A stretch of 64,000 nt of DNA, from the NCBI RefSeq assembly GCF_020991415.1, contig NZ_JAJMOY010000011.1, positions 53,369 through 117,368 of the forward strand. Direction: 5' to 3'. The stretch comes from Flavobacterium sp. ENC. Lineage in GTDB: Bacteria > Bacteroidota > Bacteroidia > Flavobacteriales > Flavobacteriaceae. The translations under genes were made by a program, and so were the position numbers. Under the pieces are notes generated by a model. It did no database searches and was not told where the DNA came from. It worked only from the letters and a program-made list of their open reading frames with translations. Below, one piece after another: positions 33,571 to 45,100 of the stretch (position 1 is the first letter of the stretch; every line of letters begins with the position of its first letter).

Positions 33571-36024
33571 ATGCTTAAAAACTATCTAAAACTTGCCTGG
33601 AGAACTTTATTGAAAAATAAATACTTTACTATAATCAATATTACTGGTATAGGCATTGGGATTGCAAGTTGTTTATTTATAGTGCAATATGTTTTTTTTG
33701 AATCTGATTTTGATAAATTTCACAAAGATTCAGATTTAATTTATCGTGTCACCCAAAGTCGTTTTGAAAATAATATGTTAGTGGAGAATTCAGCGATGAA
33801 TTTCTCGGCTATCGGATCTACGATTAAACGCTATTTTCCTGAAATTACAGCCGCTACCAGTATAGGAAAACAAGATTGTATTGTTTCTGTAGACGGAACT
33901 TACGGAGATATCAAATCTTACAAAGAAAACGAAGTCTACTTTGTAGATGAAAACTTTCTGGATGTCTTTAACTTTAAAATTTTAAGAGGAGGAAAAAAAG
34001 CCTTAAAGTTGCCGAATTCTATCTTTTTGACTAAAAGTTTAGCCAAAAAATTATTTGGTAAAGAAGACCCTATTGGTAAAACAATGCGAATTGTGAACTT
34101 TAACCAGGGAACCAATTTAGAATTGGTTGTTCGTGCCATACTCGAAGATGTTCCTGCAAATTCACACCTGCAATTTACCTGTCTGGTAACAACTGCCGAT
34201 ACACTTGGTTCCTGGCATTTTATTGATGAATATGCGTACGTGAAATTTCTTCCGGACACAAACATCGAAAATTCAAATTCAAAATTAAGTGGCTATATCA
34301 ATAAATACCTGGGTGATCATTCTGACGGGACCACTAATATTCAACTGGCCTTTCAGCCCATTGAAAGTATACACTTATATTCTGATCTTACGAAAGAAAT
34401 TTCTGTGAACGGAAATGGTAAATTTGTTTGGTTCATGTTATTGATTGCCTCCCTGATTTTAGTTATTGCTTACGTAAATTACATCAATCTGTCTACTATA
34501 AAGTCTATGGACAGAGCAAAAGAAGTAGGGCTTCGAAGAACATTTGGTTCTCAGAAAGGAGCACTTATTATGCAGTTTTTTTTAGAATCATTAATCCTGA
34601 GTTTTGTCGGAATTATCATAGCGATCATTTTGGTATTGCTTTTCAGAGGCGGATTTGAAGGGCTGACCGGAATAAAAGTAACTTCTTTTTTCTGGACAGA
34701 TTTTAAAATATGGCTGCCACTGGTTACCATACTCGTATTAGGAAGTTTTCTATCCAGTTTATATCCGGCTTATCTGTTATCTTCTTACAATCCCGTACAG
34801 ATTCTTAAAGGAAAACTTCCCATTGGAGGTTCCGGAATTTTTATGCGAAAATGTCTGGTTCTCTTTCAATTTGTAATTTCAATTTCCCTGATCATCGGAA
34901 CATTTACCATTTATAATCAGCTGGAATATATGCGTAAAAAAGATATAGGCATCAATTTAGAAAGAACTATTATTGTACCGGCTCCCTCCAATAATTTTGA
35001 ATCGCAAATGGGAGGACGTAACTTCTATCAGAAAATGCAGGCCTTCAGGGCAAGTTTAGAAGAATATCCTGAAATTGAAAGCGTAACATCTGCGTCCTCT
35101 ATACCTGGAATTGATCTCAACTGGACAAGGCCTTACAAACGAAAAAATGCGGTCAACAAAAATAATATGTACGCCACTTTTTCTATAGGCCCTGAATTTG
35201 TGGATCAATTTGAAATAGGCATGGTTGCGGGGAAAAAATTTACACGGGATATGATTTCCGTAAATCAGGTTCCAACAGGAAATACGCCAATTTTAATAAA
35301 TGAAGCAGCCGTAAATGCATTCGGTTTTGAGAGTGCGGAAAAAGCTGTGGGAGAGTTCTTAACGGACAGCAATGGCTCAGGGGTGGAGTTTGAATACGAA
35401 ATTATTGGTGTCATAAAAAACTTTAATCAAAAATCATTAAAAGAAACACTTACTCCTATTGTATTCAGGTTAGAAGACGGTTCCAGCATCGAATATTACG
35501 CTGTCAAAGTTTCTTCTCAGAACATGCCAGCTTCTATCAGCCGAATAGAAAAATCATTCAAGGATAACTTTCCTGCCAGCCCTTTCGAATACTTCTTCTT
35601 AGATGAGTTTTTTAATAAACAATATAAAGTAGATCAGCAATTTGGCCAGATATTTACGGTTTTTGCCGGATTGGCCATATTTATAACCTGCCTTGGCCTT
35701 TTTGGATTAACGCTGTTTACAAGTTTTCAAAAAGCAAAAGAAATCGCGATACGAAAAGTATTTGGAGCGTCAGTTTTTAGTCTCCTCATGCTGCTTATCA
35801 AAGACTTTCTGAAGCTTATATTATTTGCAAGTGCTATTGCATGGGTGCTGTCCTGGTGGGGATTAGAGCAATGGCTTCAGGGATATTCCACCAGAATTGG
35901 AATTAATTTCCTGTTTTTCGGCCTTGCAACACTCATTGTGATTTCCATAGCGTTTATCATCATTGGAGCGCAGTCCTGGAAGATCAATAAAAACAATCCT
36001 TTAAAAGCTATAAAGCAGGAATAA
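33571..36024 (+). CDS. FtsX/MacB-type ABC transporter permease
   Basis: An 817-residue permease with the duplicated architecture usual in Bacteroidota. An N-terminal helix (around 20-40) is followed by a large periplasmic MacB_PCD domain, three helices around 285-420, a second helix and periplasmic domain (around 430-680), and three helices around 690-810 with the FtsX-like signature KAKEIAIRKVFGAS near the end. Members work with a separate ATPase subunit in export or envelope tasks. No ATPase gene adjoins it in the window. It sits between the antiterminator and the NRPS, so it may take part in export or self-protection. Confidence 0.85.
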   Translation: MLKNYLKLAWRTLLKNKYFTIINITGIGIGIASCLFIVQYVFFESDFDKFHKDSDLIYRVTQSRFENNMLVENSAMNFSAIGSTIKRYFPEITAATSIGKQDCIVSVDGTYGDIKSYKENEVYFVDENFLDVFNFKILRGGKKALKLPNSIFLTKSLAKKLFGKEDPIGKTMRIVNFNQGTNLELVVRAILEDVPANSHLQFTCLVTTADTLGSWHFIDEYAYVKFLPDTNIENSNSKLSGYINKYLGDHSDGTTNIQLAFQPIESIHLYSDLTKEISVNGNGKFVWFMLLIASLILVIAYVNYINLSTIKSMDRAKEVGLRRTFGSQKGALIMQFFLESLILSFVGIIIAIILVLLFRGGFEGLTGIKVTSFFWTDFKIWLPLVTILVLGSFLSSLYPAYLLSSYNPVQILKGKLPIGGSGIFMRKCLVLFQFVISISLIIGTFTIYNQLEYMRKKDIGINLERTIIVPAPSNNFESQMGGRNFYQKMQAFRASLEEYPEIESVTSASSIPGIDLNWTRPYKRKNAVNKNNMYATFSIGPEFVDQFEIGMVAGKKFTRDMISVNQVPTGNTPILINEAAVNAFGFESAEKAVGEFLTDSNGSGVEFEYEIIGVIKNFNQKSLKETLTPIVFRLEDGSSIEYYAVKVSSQNMPASISRIEKSFKDNFPASPFEYFFLDEFFNKQYKVDQQFGQIFTVFAGLAIFITCLGLFGLTLFTSFQKAKEIAIRKVFGASVFSLLMLLIKDFLKLILFASAIAWVLSWWGLEQWLQGYSTRIGINFLFFGLATLIVISIAFIIIGAQSWKINKNNPLKAIKQE

Positions 36025-36121
36025 AGTTGTTTCAACCCGTTTATTTCAAAATAAACCAGCCTGCAATACTTCTGAATTTTCATAAAGTCTCTTTTTAGAA
36101 ATTACTTAAACATTTTCCGTT

Positions 36122-39100
36122 GTGAAAGACAAATTCTTATACAAAACATTTGAGGATATTGTATCCTCTTATCCTGACCATACGGCATTAGCAGAAGCTA
36201 ATGGCGGTACGACTTATGCCTCCTTAAATGCATTTGCGAACCAGTTAAGCGGTTTGTTAGCGGATACAGGCTTGTCTTCTGACGATTCAGTTGGTGTATT
36301 ATTGCCAAGTGGAAAAGAATTAATTGGAAGTTTACTGTCTTGTTTGAAGACAGGGATTACCTATGTACCCCTATCTAATAGTTTTTCGCGGGCACGTATG
36401 CAGCAGGCTGTTTCAGAAACAGGTATGAAAGTTCTAATCACGGATGATGCTTCATGGTCCATATTTCAAAGTACCGATATTGATTATGCCTTTACACATG
36501 TTTTGGTTTTTAAAGCATCCGGTTCTTCTCTTTTAGGAGATTTGGGACTAGGAAATTTAGATTTGATTGCATTGGAGCAGACCAGTTTAGAAATATACAA
36601 AGCAAGCTCAGCAGGAGAATATCTGCTAACGGATTATAATTTAAATAATTATAGTCAAGAGAACATCGCTATTGATTATCCAATTGATAACAGCAGTTAT
36701 ATTTTCTACAGTTCGGGTACCACCGGCAAGTCGAAAGCAATCGTGGGGAATCAGGAAAGTATTGCGCACTATATCAACTGGCACAAAAACACCTTTGGAT
36801 TCAATACCGAAAGCCGTGTAAGCCAGATTGCATCAATCACTTTTGATGCGAGTTTGAAAGACATCTTAACAAGTTTAACTTCAGGAAGCTGTTTGTGCAT
36901 TCCGGCTGTGAAAACCCGTGAGAATATGCTTTTGCTGGGCCAATGGCTTTCAGCAGAAAAAGTAACCATTTTACAAACGGTTCCCTCTTTATTCAGATTA
37001 TTAACGAACAGCCTGACAGAACAGAATCTTTCTTTACAAGACATCAAAGAAGTTGTTCTGGCAGGAGAAAAATTATACGGACGTGATGTTGCCTTATGGC
37101 GCTCACTTTCCGGGCATACAGCCCGTATGAGCAACTTATACGGACTAACCGAAACGACAGTTCTGAAAAGCTGTTACCACATTCCGGAGGGAGATTTAGA
37201 TCCAGGGACCGTATTGCCTGTCGGTAAAGCGATTAGCAATACACTCATTGCAGTCATTAATAAAGATGAAATTTGCAACGACGAAGAAATCGGCGAAGTG
37301 TATATCAAAAGCCGTTTTTTGAGTAAAGGCTACCTGGATCAAGAACTTACAGCAGCGCTGTTTGTACAGAATCCATTGGTTACTGATCGGGAAGACCTGG
37401 TGTGCCGAACCGGCGATTTGGGCCGTTATAACAGTGATGGAAACCTTGAGATCCTGGGAAGAATCGACGATCAGATCAAACTTCACGGTGTACGCATAGA
37501 ACTCGATGGAATACGCAGTTCGTTGTTAAACTTAGAAGGAGTGGGGCAGGTAGAATTGGTATTACACACCGATGCCACGGCAGATTCCCTGTTATGTTAT
37601 TATAGCGGAACCGAATACGGTTCCGGAGAATTGCGTCTGCTTTTATCGGCAACATTAGACCGCAGCAGTATTCCGGATTACTTTATTTATATAGCGGAAT
37701 TTCCGTTGACCTTAAATGGGAAAGTAGACAAGCGTTCTTTACCAAAACCTTCAGAATTATTGAAAGGCAGTAATTATGAAGCACCAAGCGGTACGATTGA
37801 AACTTCACTAAGCACTATTTGGGCAGAACTTTTAGGGGTTCCGCAAAACAGTATAGGAAGAAACGATTCGTTTTTTGATTTAGGAGGTTCTTCTCTAAAA
37901 GCGATTCAGCTGATCTCCCGCGTATACAAGCAGCACGAAGTACAGTTGAGCATTGGGGAAATCTTCAATCAGTCAACATTAAAAGCACAGGCCACATTAA
38001 TAACCGCATCAAAAGGAGAAACGGTATACAGTTCGCTTAAGCAGGTGGCTGAGCAGGAGGATTATGCACTATCACACGCACAGCGCCGTTTGTGGGTTTT
38101 AGATCAGCTGCAGGAAGACCTTACAGCGTATAGCCGTCCGATCAGTTATGATATTCAGGGTACATTAGACCTTACTGCTTTAACGGAGTCTTTTAGAAGA
38201 TTAATCGAACGCCACGAGAGTTTACGAACGATCTTTATTATAAAGGACGGCGAGCCGCGTCAGTTGATACAACAGAAAGAAAACATCCCTTTTGAGATAC
38301 CCGTAACGGATGTATCCGGCAGCAAAAACAAAGAAGATGCTATTGAAGAAGTTTTGGCCTCAATGACTGCTTCATCTTTTGATTTATCAAAAGGCCCCCT
38401 GTTTAAAGCTGTATTATTAGATTTAGGAAACAATCATTATCGTTTGTTATTTGCTATTCATCATATTATTTCAGATGCCTGGTCGATGCAGGTATTGGTG
38501 CGTGATTTAGTAAATTATTACAACTCAATTGTAAAGGCAGAAGAAAAATCTTTTTCACCATTACCAATCCAATACAAAGACTATGCAGCCTGGCAGTTAC
38601 AAGAACTTTCAAAAGGAGAGCTGGCAGATTCCCGCAAATACTGGCTGGAACAGCTGGCAGGAGAATTGCCTGTATTGGACCTGCCATCAGATCATGTCCG
38701 TCCTTCGGTACAAACCTACAACGGGGCACAGTCGTATGTTAGTTTTTCAGAACAAACCAGCCATGCTTTTAAGCACTATGTAAAAGAACAGGACAGTACA
38801 GCGTTCATGGGGTTTGTCTCGCTGATCAAAGTACTGTTGTACCGATACAGCGGACAGGAAGACATTATCATTGGAACACCGGTTGCCGGAAGAGAACACT
38901 CCGATTTAGAGAATCAGATTGGGTTTTATATCAACAATCTCGCCCTAAGAACCAGGTTTCAGGGAACTGACAGTTTTACAAAACTATTACAATTAGTCAA
39001 AAAAACGTGTCTGGAAGGCTATGAAAATCAATCCTATCCTTTTGATTTATTAGTAGATGAACTGCAGCTGTCGAGAGATTTAAGCCGCTTTCCGTTATAT

Positions 39101-42100
39101 GATGTAGCAGTTATCCTGGAGAGTGATGATGCACTATTAGAAGATGCAATAGAAATGGAAGGCTTAGATGTTTCGTATGTACGTGTAGCCGTAGAAACAA
39201 GTTTATACGATCTTACTTTTTGGTTTAGAGAAAACACTTCAGGACACATTAGTCTTCACATTGAATACAATACCGATATTTATAGTGCTGAACGCATTAA
39301 ACGATTAGGCATTCATCTCGGAAAACTAATGGAGAGTATCATTACCGATAGTACTCTTTCATTAGATCATCTACCCTTAATAGAAGCAGACGAACAAAAA
39401 ATATTACTCAAAGAGTATCAGGGAGAAATAGTTTCCCGATTTTCAGCGAGTACCCTTATTTCACTTTTTGAAGCACGGGCAGACAAACAAAAAGAAGCCC
39501 TGGCTTTAAAGTACGAAAATATCACACTGAGTTATCAGGAACTGGAGGAACGCTCCAATGCCTTAGCCCATTACTTACAAACTCAGCATGCTATTGTTAA
39601 GGGAAGTATCGTGGGTATTATACAGGATCGAAGCGAGTATATGCTGATCAGTATTTTGGGTGTATTAAAAGCCGGAGGGGCTTATCTGCCTATAGATCCG
39701 GCCTATCCATCCGATCGTGTGGACTATATGATAAGCGATGGAAATGTATGCTTATTGCTTGCCGACAGAATATTGACAGAATATGCAGTAACAAGTGTAA
39801 ATAGTAAGGATCTGAAAGAAACCTTAGAAAGCTATCCAAAAACACGATTGAATGTAGCGCTAAGCGGAGAAGATCTGGCTTATGTAATCTACACTTCAGG
39901 CTCTACAGGAAGACCAAAAGGAGTGATGATTCAGCATAATTCCGTAATAAATCTATTGAAATCAGTAGTAGATATTCTTGATGTTTCCAGTAAGGACCAA
40001 TTATTGGCGATTACTACTTTTACATTTGATATTTCGGTACTGGAATTTTTTACCACATTAGGTGTGGGTGGTTCGGTTATTATTGCTCCGTCTGCAGTAA
40101 TCACAGATCCAGGATTGTTATCCGCACTGATTGATGAAAGCGGAGCCACTATAGTACAGGCTACGCCAAGTGTCTGGAACTTACTTTTAGAAACAGGCTG
40201 GAAAGCTGCAACTTCAGTGAAAAAAATATCCGGAGGGGAGTTTTTACCCCTTGCATTAGGAAAACGTTTGTTAGAAATACCCGGCGAACTTTACAATATG
40301 TTTGGTCCGACGGAAACAACTATATGGTCAACCTCACAGTACATTCAAAGTGAAGCAGATTTAAATTCAATAGGGAAAGCCATATACAATACAACACTTT
40401 ACATCCTTGATGAGCTTGGACAATTGGTGCCTCACGGGGTCACAGGAAAATTGTTTATTGGCGGGTCAGGAGTAGCAAAAGGATATACCGATCCTGAACT
40501 GACAATAAAAAAGTTTGTTAGAAATCCTTTTAACAACGACGAAATTATTTATGATACTGGTGATTTATGCCAATGGGATTTTAATGGAAGATTACTTTAT
40601 ATTGGAAGAGGTGATGGTCAGGTAAAACTGAGAGGATATCGAATTGAACTTGGTGAAATTGAATCATTACTAGAAAGCGATTCAAAAGTAAACCAGGCCG
40701 TTGTAATCGTCAAAGGAAATGATCTGCTGGCCTATATTACCGGAAAAGAAATTGTTGATGTGACAGATCTAAAAGAACTGCTTCGCAGCAAGTTGCCGGC
40801 TTATATGGTACCGGGCCACATAGTGCAACTAGAAGATTTTCCCTTAACACATAATGGTAAAATCAGCAGAAAAAAACTGGCAGAAAGAGGTATTGAATTA
40901 AAGGAAAGAATACTTACAGTGCCACAAACCAATACAGAACAGGTACTGGCTGAATTATGGCAATCCATACTGGTTGTGAACGAAATAAGTACGACCGATG
41001 ATTTCTTTGAAATTGGCGGACATTCCTTAAAAGCGATTCAGTTGATACTTAGCCTACATAAGAAATTAAATGTTCAGATACGATTAAAAGATGTTTTCGA
41101 ATATCCAAAACTGGTTGATTTGGCTGCATATATAGATCAGTTAAGTGTAAGTCGCTATACAAACATCACTCCTGTAAAAGCTCAGGATCATTATAAACTA
41201 TCACATGCACAACGCAGATTATGGATATTGGAACAATTTGAGTCTTTAGGTTCAACAGCTTACAATATCCCCATGAGTTACTGGCTCAATGGAAGTCTGA
41301 ATATCGCGTCTGTAACAGAAGCATTTAAGCGTCTTATTGAACGTCATGAAATTCTGAGAACGAATTTCAGGGAAATCGACGGAATTCCGTATCAGTTTGT
41401 TGCTGATCCGGATAAAGTTGATTTTAGCATTGACTATCACGATCTGTCAGATGACTATAATGCTATACAAACAGCTACAACTTTATCTGAAAAAGCAGCT
41501 TTTAACTCTTTCAATCTGGCAGGCGGTCAATTGTTAAGAGTGCAAATAAGTAAAGTTGAGGACAAAAGATACTTGTTCCTGCTAAGCATGCACCATATTA
41601 TTACAGATGAATGGTCTATCAAAAACTTAATTACTGAATTTTTGACGATATACAATGCTTTAGAACAAAAAGCAGAAATCAGCTTACCATCCCTTTCAAT
41701 TCAGTATAAAGATTATGCTGCATGGCAATTACAGGAATTGGCAGGCGATGCTCTTAATGTACACAGAAGCTATTGGCTGGATAAATTAGAAGGTGAAATT
41801 CCTGTAGTAGATTTACCAACAGATGCACCAAGGCCTTCCCTGAAAACATTTAACAGCACCCAGCTTAAATATTCTTTTGATTCCCAATTGGTGGTAGAAT
41901 TCAAATCGTTAGTAGCAGCTGAAAAAGCAACTTTGTTTGCCGGACTGATGGCAATTACAAAAGTGCTGGTTCATAAATATACAGGTGAAAAAGACATCAT
42001 AGTAGGAACACCCGCGGCAGGAAGGGACCATGCAGATTTAGAGGATCAGATTGGTTTTTATATCAATGCGCTGCCTTTGAGAACACTACTCAATACCGAT

Positions 42101-45100
42101 GAAACTTTTACGGACTTTTTAAAGAAGGTAAAAAATGTTGTTATTGAAGCATTTGACCATCAAATCTATCCGTTCGATTTATTGGTAGAGGATTTGGGTT
42201 TTAGCAGGGATTTAAGCAGGTCTCCTTTATTTGATATTGTGGTTTTGATTCAAAACATGGAAAACAACCATAAGCTGCCGGATATGGAAGGCATTCTTAT
42301 TGAAGACCATATGCTGATCAATGAAAAGAGTAAAGTCGATCTCAGGTTGTTTTTTGTAGAAAACGAAAACGAAATTAACTTAAATATAGAATACAATACA
42401 GATCTTTTCCTTGAAGAAAGAATGCAGCGATTCTGTATACATTTTGAAGAGCTGATGCGCGCAGTGGTGGAAAAACCAGCTCAAAAAATAAAGGAACTGA
42501 ATTATATTACAGCCAAAGAACGCCAGCAAGTACTGTATGATTTTAACCGTGAATCTTTTGACTATGATGAACAATTAACTTTAGTTCAGTTATTTGAACA
42601 ACAGGTTGAGGCGACGCCTCATGCCATTGCACTTCAGACGGCAGCAAAATCCTGGACGTACGACGAACTGAACATTGCTGTCAACACACTTGCAAAGTCT
42701 TTACAAGAACATTTTGATGTGACTAAAGGCACGCATGTTGGTTTAATGGTGAATAGAAACGAATGGTTAATCATCGGAATGCTTTCTATTCTGAAAGTGG
42801 GTGCAGTTTATATCCCGATAGATTTCTCCAGCCCGGCGGAACGCATAAAATATATCATTTCGGATGCTGAAATTTCATTATTGATTACGGAAAGCAGCAT
42901 GATAAATCGTTCTTCAGATTTTATCTCTAATGCTTTTAGTGTAGATGAAATTTATGAAGCGATCGGGAAACACGAACAAAATCTCATACCGGACTATACT
43001 GCAGCTGATTCGGCTTATGTAATTTATACATCAGGTTCTTCAGGGCAGCCAAAAGGCGTATTGGTTTCTCATGAAAATTGTGTCAATATGGTTAAAAATG
43101 AGCACATTATATTCAGCCCGTCTGTAGGAGATAATGTGTTGCAGTTTGCTTCGCCATCCTTTGATGCTTCGATTGCCGAAATTTTTATGGCGATTACTTC
43201 AGGCGCAAGTTTGGTACTTGCAGATAATAAAGTCTTAAAAGATGTTGCCGCGCTTACCAGTTATTTAAAAACGAAAGAAGTATCTATCGTTATTCTTCCT
43301 CCGGCTTATTTAGCAGCAATACCTGTAAAAGAACTTTCTTTTTTACGATTGATCATTACGGCGGGGGATGTAGCAAATAAACAGCTGGCCATAGAGTATA
43401 GCAGGTCATTAACTTATATGAACTGTTATGGTCCTACGGAATGTGCCGTCTGGGCAACCATTCATCAGGTTCATTCTTCAGATCTTAAATATCAGAGATT
43501 GCCAATCGGAAAACCAATCGGCAACCTTCAGATATACATTTTAAATGAATTTCTTCAGCCCCAGGCTGTAGGAATTCCCGGTGAAATGTATATTGGCGGT
43601 GTTGGTGTTGCGCAGGGATATTTAAATAAAAAAGAGTTAACAGAAAAAAGCTTTTTGAAAAATCCTTTTGGTAACGGAAAATTATATAAAACAGGCGATT
43701 TGGCTTCCTGGTATTCAGATGGAAATATTGATTTCCTGGGCCGTGTCGATACACAGGTAAAAATAAGAGGCTACAGAATAGAACCGGGAGAGATTGAGAG
43801 CGTATTGAACAATCATCCGCAAATTGACAATGCAGCGGTAATTACCAAAGGAGAAGGTAATGATAAGTTTTTAGTAGCCTATTACGAAGGTCCGGAGGCG
43901 CTGGAAACCAATGTTGTTCAGGAACACCTGAAAAACTTTTTGCCGGACTACATGATCCCGTCCCATATTATTTATCTAAAGCAGTTACCCCAAAATAATA
44001 GTGGAAAAATTGATAAAAAAGCATTGCCGGGTTATTTAGAAACGGCCGCAAAAGAAATCGTAGTTCCCAAAGATGCGATAGAAGCCGGATTACTGGAAGT
44101 ATGGCAAAATGTTTTAGGAATTCAGGAAATCGAAATTCAGGATAACTTCTTTTCTGTCGGAGGTCATTCCTTACGGGCCATTCAATTAATTTCACAATTG
44201 TTTAAAAAACTGGAAATCAAACTGGAACTGGAAGATATCTTTATCCATCCGGTTTTTAGAGATCAGATCTCTTTGTTAAAAGCTTCCGCCAAAACGAGTT
44301 ACCAAAAAATTGAAAAAGTTGCCGGGAAGCCTCTTTACAAACTTTCCTATGCACAGCTTAGATTATGGCTGCTGGAACAATTTGAAGATGAAACAGAAGC
44401 TGTAAACAGTATTCCTGTAACCTATTGGCTTCAGGGAGACCTAAATAGTAAAGCTCTAAACAATGCCTTTCAATTCGTAATAGAAAGACATGAAAGCTTA
44501 CGAACTTGCTTTATCACCGTACAAGGAGAAGCGTATCAAAAAATCCTGACCTCAGAAGAATATTCATTTGAAGTGACGCAGGAAGATGCTGTAAATGTTG
44601 CAAATCCTAAGGAATATGCACAAGACAAGGCACTGGAATTATCCTTAATTCCTTTCAATCTGGAAAAAGCACCATTAGTAAAAGCGCATATCATTAAAGT
44701 CGCAGAGGAAGAATACCTTTTCTTTCTTTGTGTGCATCATATTATTTTTGATGAGCGATCCGTTCATGTTTTTGTTAGAGAAGTACTGGAAGCATACAAA
44801 GCATTTTTAGAAAATACAACACCTGTATGGCCAGCATTGCCAATTCAGTACAAAGACTATGCAGCCTGGCAGGAGAAAGAAATGCAAACGGAGCAATTAT
44901 CTGTGCACAGAGCCTATTGGTTAGCGCAGTTTGAAGAAGAAATAGAAGTATTAGATCTGCCGACAGATTTCCCAAGACCTCCGGTGCAAACCTTTAAAGG
45001 CGATCAGGTACATCTTCGTTTAAGCCCGGAAATAAGTACTGCATTCAGAGCTTGTTTAGAAGCACAGGAAACAACGCTTTATATGGGTCTGGTAACACTT

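Noticed and set aside
36769..37134. Open frame on the minus strand within A1, with a similar one at 49438-49677 in A5
   Set aside because: They are antisense shadows of the duplicated adenylation tract; their resemblance follows from the duplication of the NRPS code, and no start signals or family resemblance are seen.
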